Assembly: GCF_001423245.1 (NCBI RefSeq) | Contig: NZ_LMOH01000005.1 | Coordinates: 1 to 64,000, forward strand | From: Aureimonas sp. Leaf324 | GTDB lineage: Bacteria; Pseudomonadota; Alphaproteobacteria; Rhizobiales; Rhizobiaceae | Length of the DNA: 64,000 nucleotides | Direction: 5' to 3' | Part shown: one piece after another, positions 62,930 to 64,000 of the stretch | Position numbering within the stretch: the stretch's first letter is position 1 | Layout: the number at the start of each line of letters is the position of its first letter | Program-made: the position numbers and the translations under genes | Notes under the pieces: generated by a model | Seen by the model: only the letters and a program-made list of their open reading frames with translations | The model's database searches: none | What the model was told of the DNA's origin: nothing

Positions 62930-63650
62930 CCGTCGGTCTCGTTGTCCTTGCCGCCATAGACGGCGTCGTCGTCCTTGCCGCCGTAGAGCGTGTCGTTGCC
63001 CTGGTTCCCGAAGAGGCTGTCCGCCCCCTGGGTGCCGATCAGGAGATCGGAACCCTCCCGGCCCAACAGCGTGTCGCTGCCGGCCCCCCTTGCAGCGTAT
63101 CCGGACCGGCTCCGCCGACCAGCGTGTCGGGGCCGTCCGTGCCAAGCGTCGGCCCCGGCACCGGTGCCGGCGTTCCACCGCCGCTGCCAGAGGGCGGGGT
63201 CTCGGCGCCCGTGGTGTTGGTGACCGCCTGACCGAAGAAGAGGTCCGCATCGTTGCCGGCGGCGTCCGGGATGACGCCGGACGCATCGTCGCGGGCGGGG
63301 TTCGGGTCGAGGTCGCTGACCGTCACGCTCGCGCCGTTGGCGACGGGCGCGGCCTGCGTCAGCGTGACAATGATGCCGGACACCGCGTCGCTTGCGACCG
63401 TCGCCGCCGCTCCGCCAGCGTCCACGGCGAAGGCCGAGGCGAGCGGCTAGGTTGACCGTATCCAGCGCGTCGCCGTCGGTCAGCACCAGCGTCGCACCGT
63501 TCACGGCGGCGGTCACGAAGCGCGGCGTGCCGGTCTCGTCGGTCGCCATGCCGTTGAGATGGCAACGGTCCTCGGGCGCGAGCTTCGAGACGAAGGCGTA
63601 CCGCGCTGCCGCTTCGAACCGTCGGGACCGATACCAGGGTTCACCCCCCC
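62930..63650 (-). pseudogene. Chimeric decayed RTX/SwmB-type calcium-binding protein gene
   Basis: On the minus strand three pieces read in different frames. FVSKLAPEDRCHLNGMATDE resembles TIGR03032-type proteins. AVNGATLVLTDGDALDTVN and GIIVTLTQAAPVANGASVTV resemble a SwmB domain. RTX nonapeptides follow (DTLVGGAGPDTLQGG, then SDTLLGREGSDLLIG, NDTLYGGKDDDAVYGG). The frame shifts near 63445 and again in a C6 run at 63084-63089, and no secretion signal remains after DNETDG. A fusion of parts of different genes followed by decay explains it best. Confidence 0.7.
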
Positions 63651-63731
63651 CTCACGCAGTCCGTCGTGGGCGCGAGGTTGCCGAGGCCATGTCGGACCGC
63701 CTGCGGAGAGCCACCCCGCGCCCTCGCCGTC

Positions 63732-64000
63732 CTATCCCGTCGCCAGCGTGACGCCCGTCTGCGTGACCACCTCATCGAACTGGTCGATCGACGCGAAATA
63801 GGCGGGCCGGACCTGACCGATCTTGGTCGCGTCCACCACCAGGGTGCGGCGCAGCGCCCGCTTCATCGCCGCCTGCTTGATGGGAACCTCGCTGAAGTTC
63901 GAACAGGTGACCCCATGCGTCGCATGAACGCCGCCGGCCGACAGGAACGCGTGGTTGATGCGCAGGTGCTCGATCGTCCGCAGCGCCTCTTCCCCCGAGA
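63732..64000 (-). CDS. DeoR-family regulator, C-terminal part (cut by window edge)
   Basis: The minus-strand reading from the window edge gives EEALRTIEHLRINHAFLSAG, GVHATHGVTCSNFSEVPIKQ, ALRRTLVVDATKIGQVRPAY and DQFDEVVTQTGV, ending at a TAG (63732-63734). This is the sugar-phosphate-sensing domain of DeoR regulators. The DNA-binding half lies outside the window. It points toward the leftward CUT2 operon but is separated from it by a pseudogene, so regulation of that operon is only a guess. Confidence 0.8.
   Translation of the reverse strand, partial: SGEEALRTIEHLRINHAFLSAGGVHATHGVTCSNFSEVPIKQAAMKRALRRTLVVDATKIGQVRPAYFASIDQFDEVVTQTGVTLATG

Noticed and set aside
1-64000. CRISPR array, rRNA or tRNA genes
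   Set aside because: I saw no regularly spaced direct repeats and no recognisable rRNA or tRNA sequence while reading; a covariance-model search was not possible here.

Overview
The window is GC-rich DNA from an alphaproteobacterium, most likely of the order Hyphomicrobiales (Rhizobiales). The evidence is tightly packed operons with ATGA stop/start overlaps, many ABC uptake systems under GntR/LacI/DeoR regulators, a Ku/LigD end-joining pair next to a DUF3606 protein, and short genes resembling small conserved rhizobial families. Genus cannot be fixed from sequence alone. The dominant theme is carbon-source scavenging: six ABC uptake loci (four apparently complete by gene content, one complete except for a nonsense codon, one a decayed remnant), plus an orphan binding protein. 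These are interleaved with mobile-element scars and several recently broken genes.

Layout. 1-857: right part of an IS5-family element with a frameshifted transposase. 1085-6270: FadR-type regulator, RpiB-like isomerase, beta-hydroxyacid dehydrogenase and a polar-amino-acid-type ABC transporter in one operon. 6538-9719: PPP phosphatase, fatty acid desaturase, RsgA. 9716-10650: a frameshifted gene coupled to rsgA and a dead tyrosine recombinase. 10990-13926: diguanylate-cyclase-like protein and small envelope proteins. 14215-16782: decayed sugar ABC genes joined end-to-end with a truncated YcaO gene. 16915-20733: Tat-exported SDR enzyme and an orphan 856-residue flagellin-like protein. 20884-24614: LigD, Ku, DUF3606.

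24925-43861 is the most distinctive block. Two LacI regulators with nearly identical recognition helices each control an iron(III)/sugar-phosphate-type ABC transporter plus an inositol-monophosphatase-family enzyme, and their candidate operators share the arms TGCAC...GTGCA. The second operon also encodes a dual-specificity-type phosphatase, a calcineurin-like phosphoesterase and a Na/Pi (NptA-PhoU) carrier. I infer a scheme of organophosphate import, intracellular dephosphorylation and phosphate export. The second permease and a neighbouring Gfo/Idh/MocA dehydrogenase each carry one in-frame nonsense codon.

44035-47088: an IS3 remnant, small hypothetical genes and a cold-shock protein. 47443-57785: divergent sugar locus with an orphan polyol-type binding protein and a ketose 3-epimerase on the minus strand. 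On the plus strand are a LacI regulator, CUT2 transporter, FGGY kinase and class II aldolase. Together these read as import, epimerisation, phosphorylation and aldol cleavage of a ketose or deoxy-sugar, followed by a strong stem-loop. 58118-64000: a secreted DUF7282-like protein, a second CUT2 transporter on the minus strand, a chimeric RTX/SwmB pseudogene and the C-terminus of a DeoR regulator cut by the window edge. I saw no rRNA, tRNA or CRISPR array.
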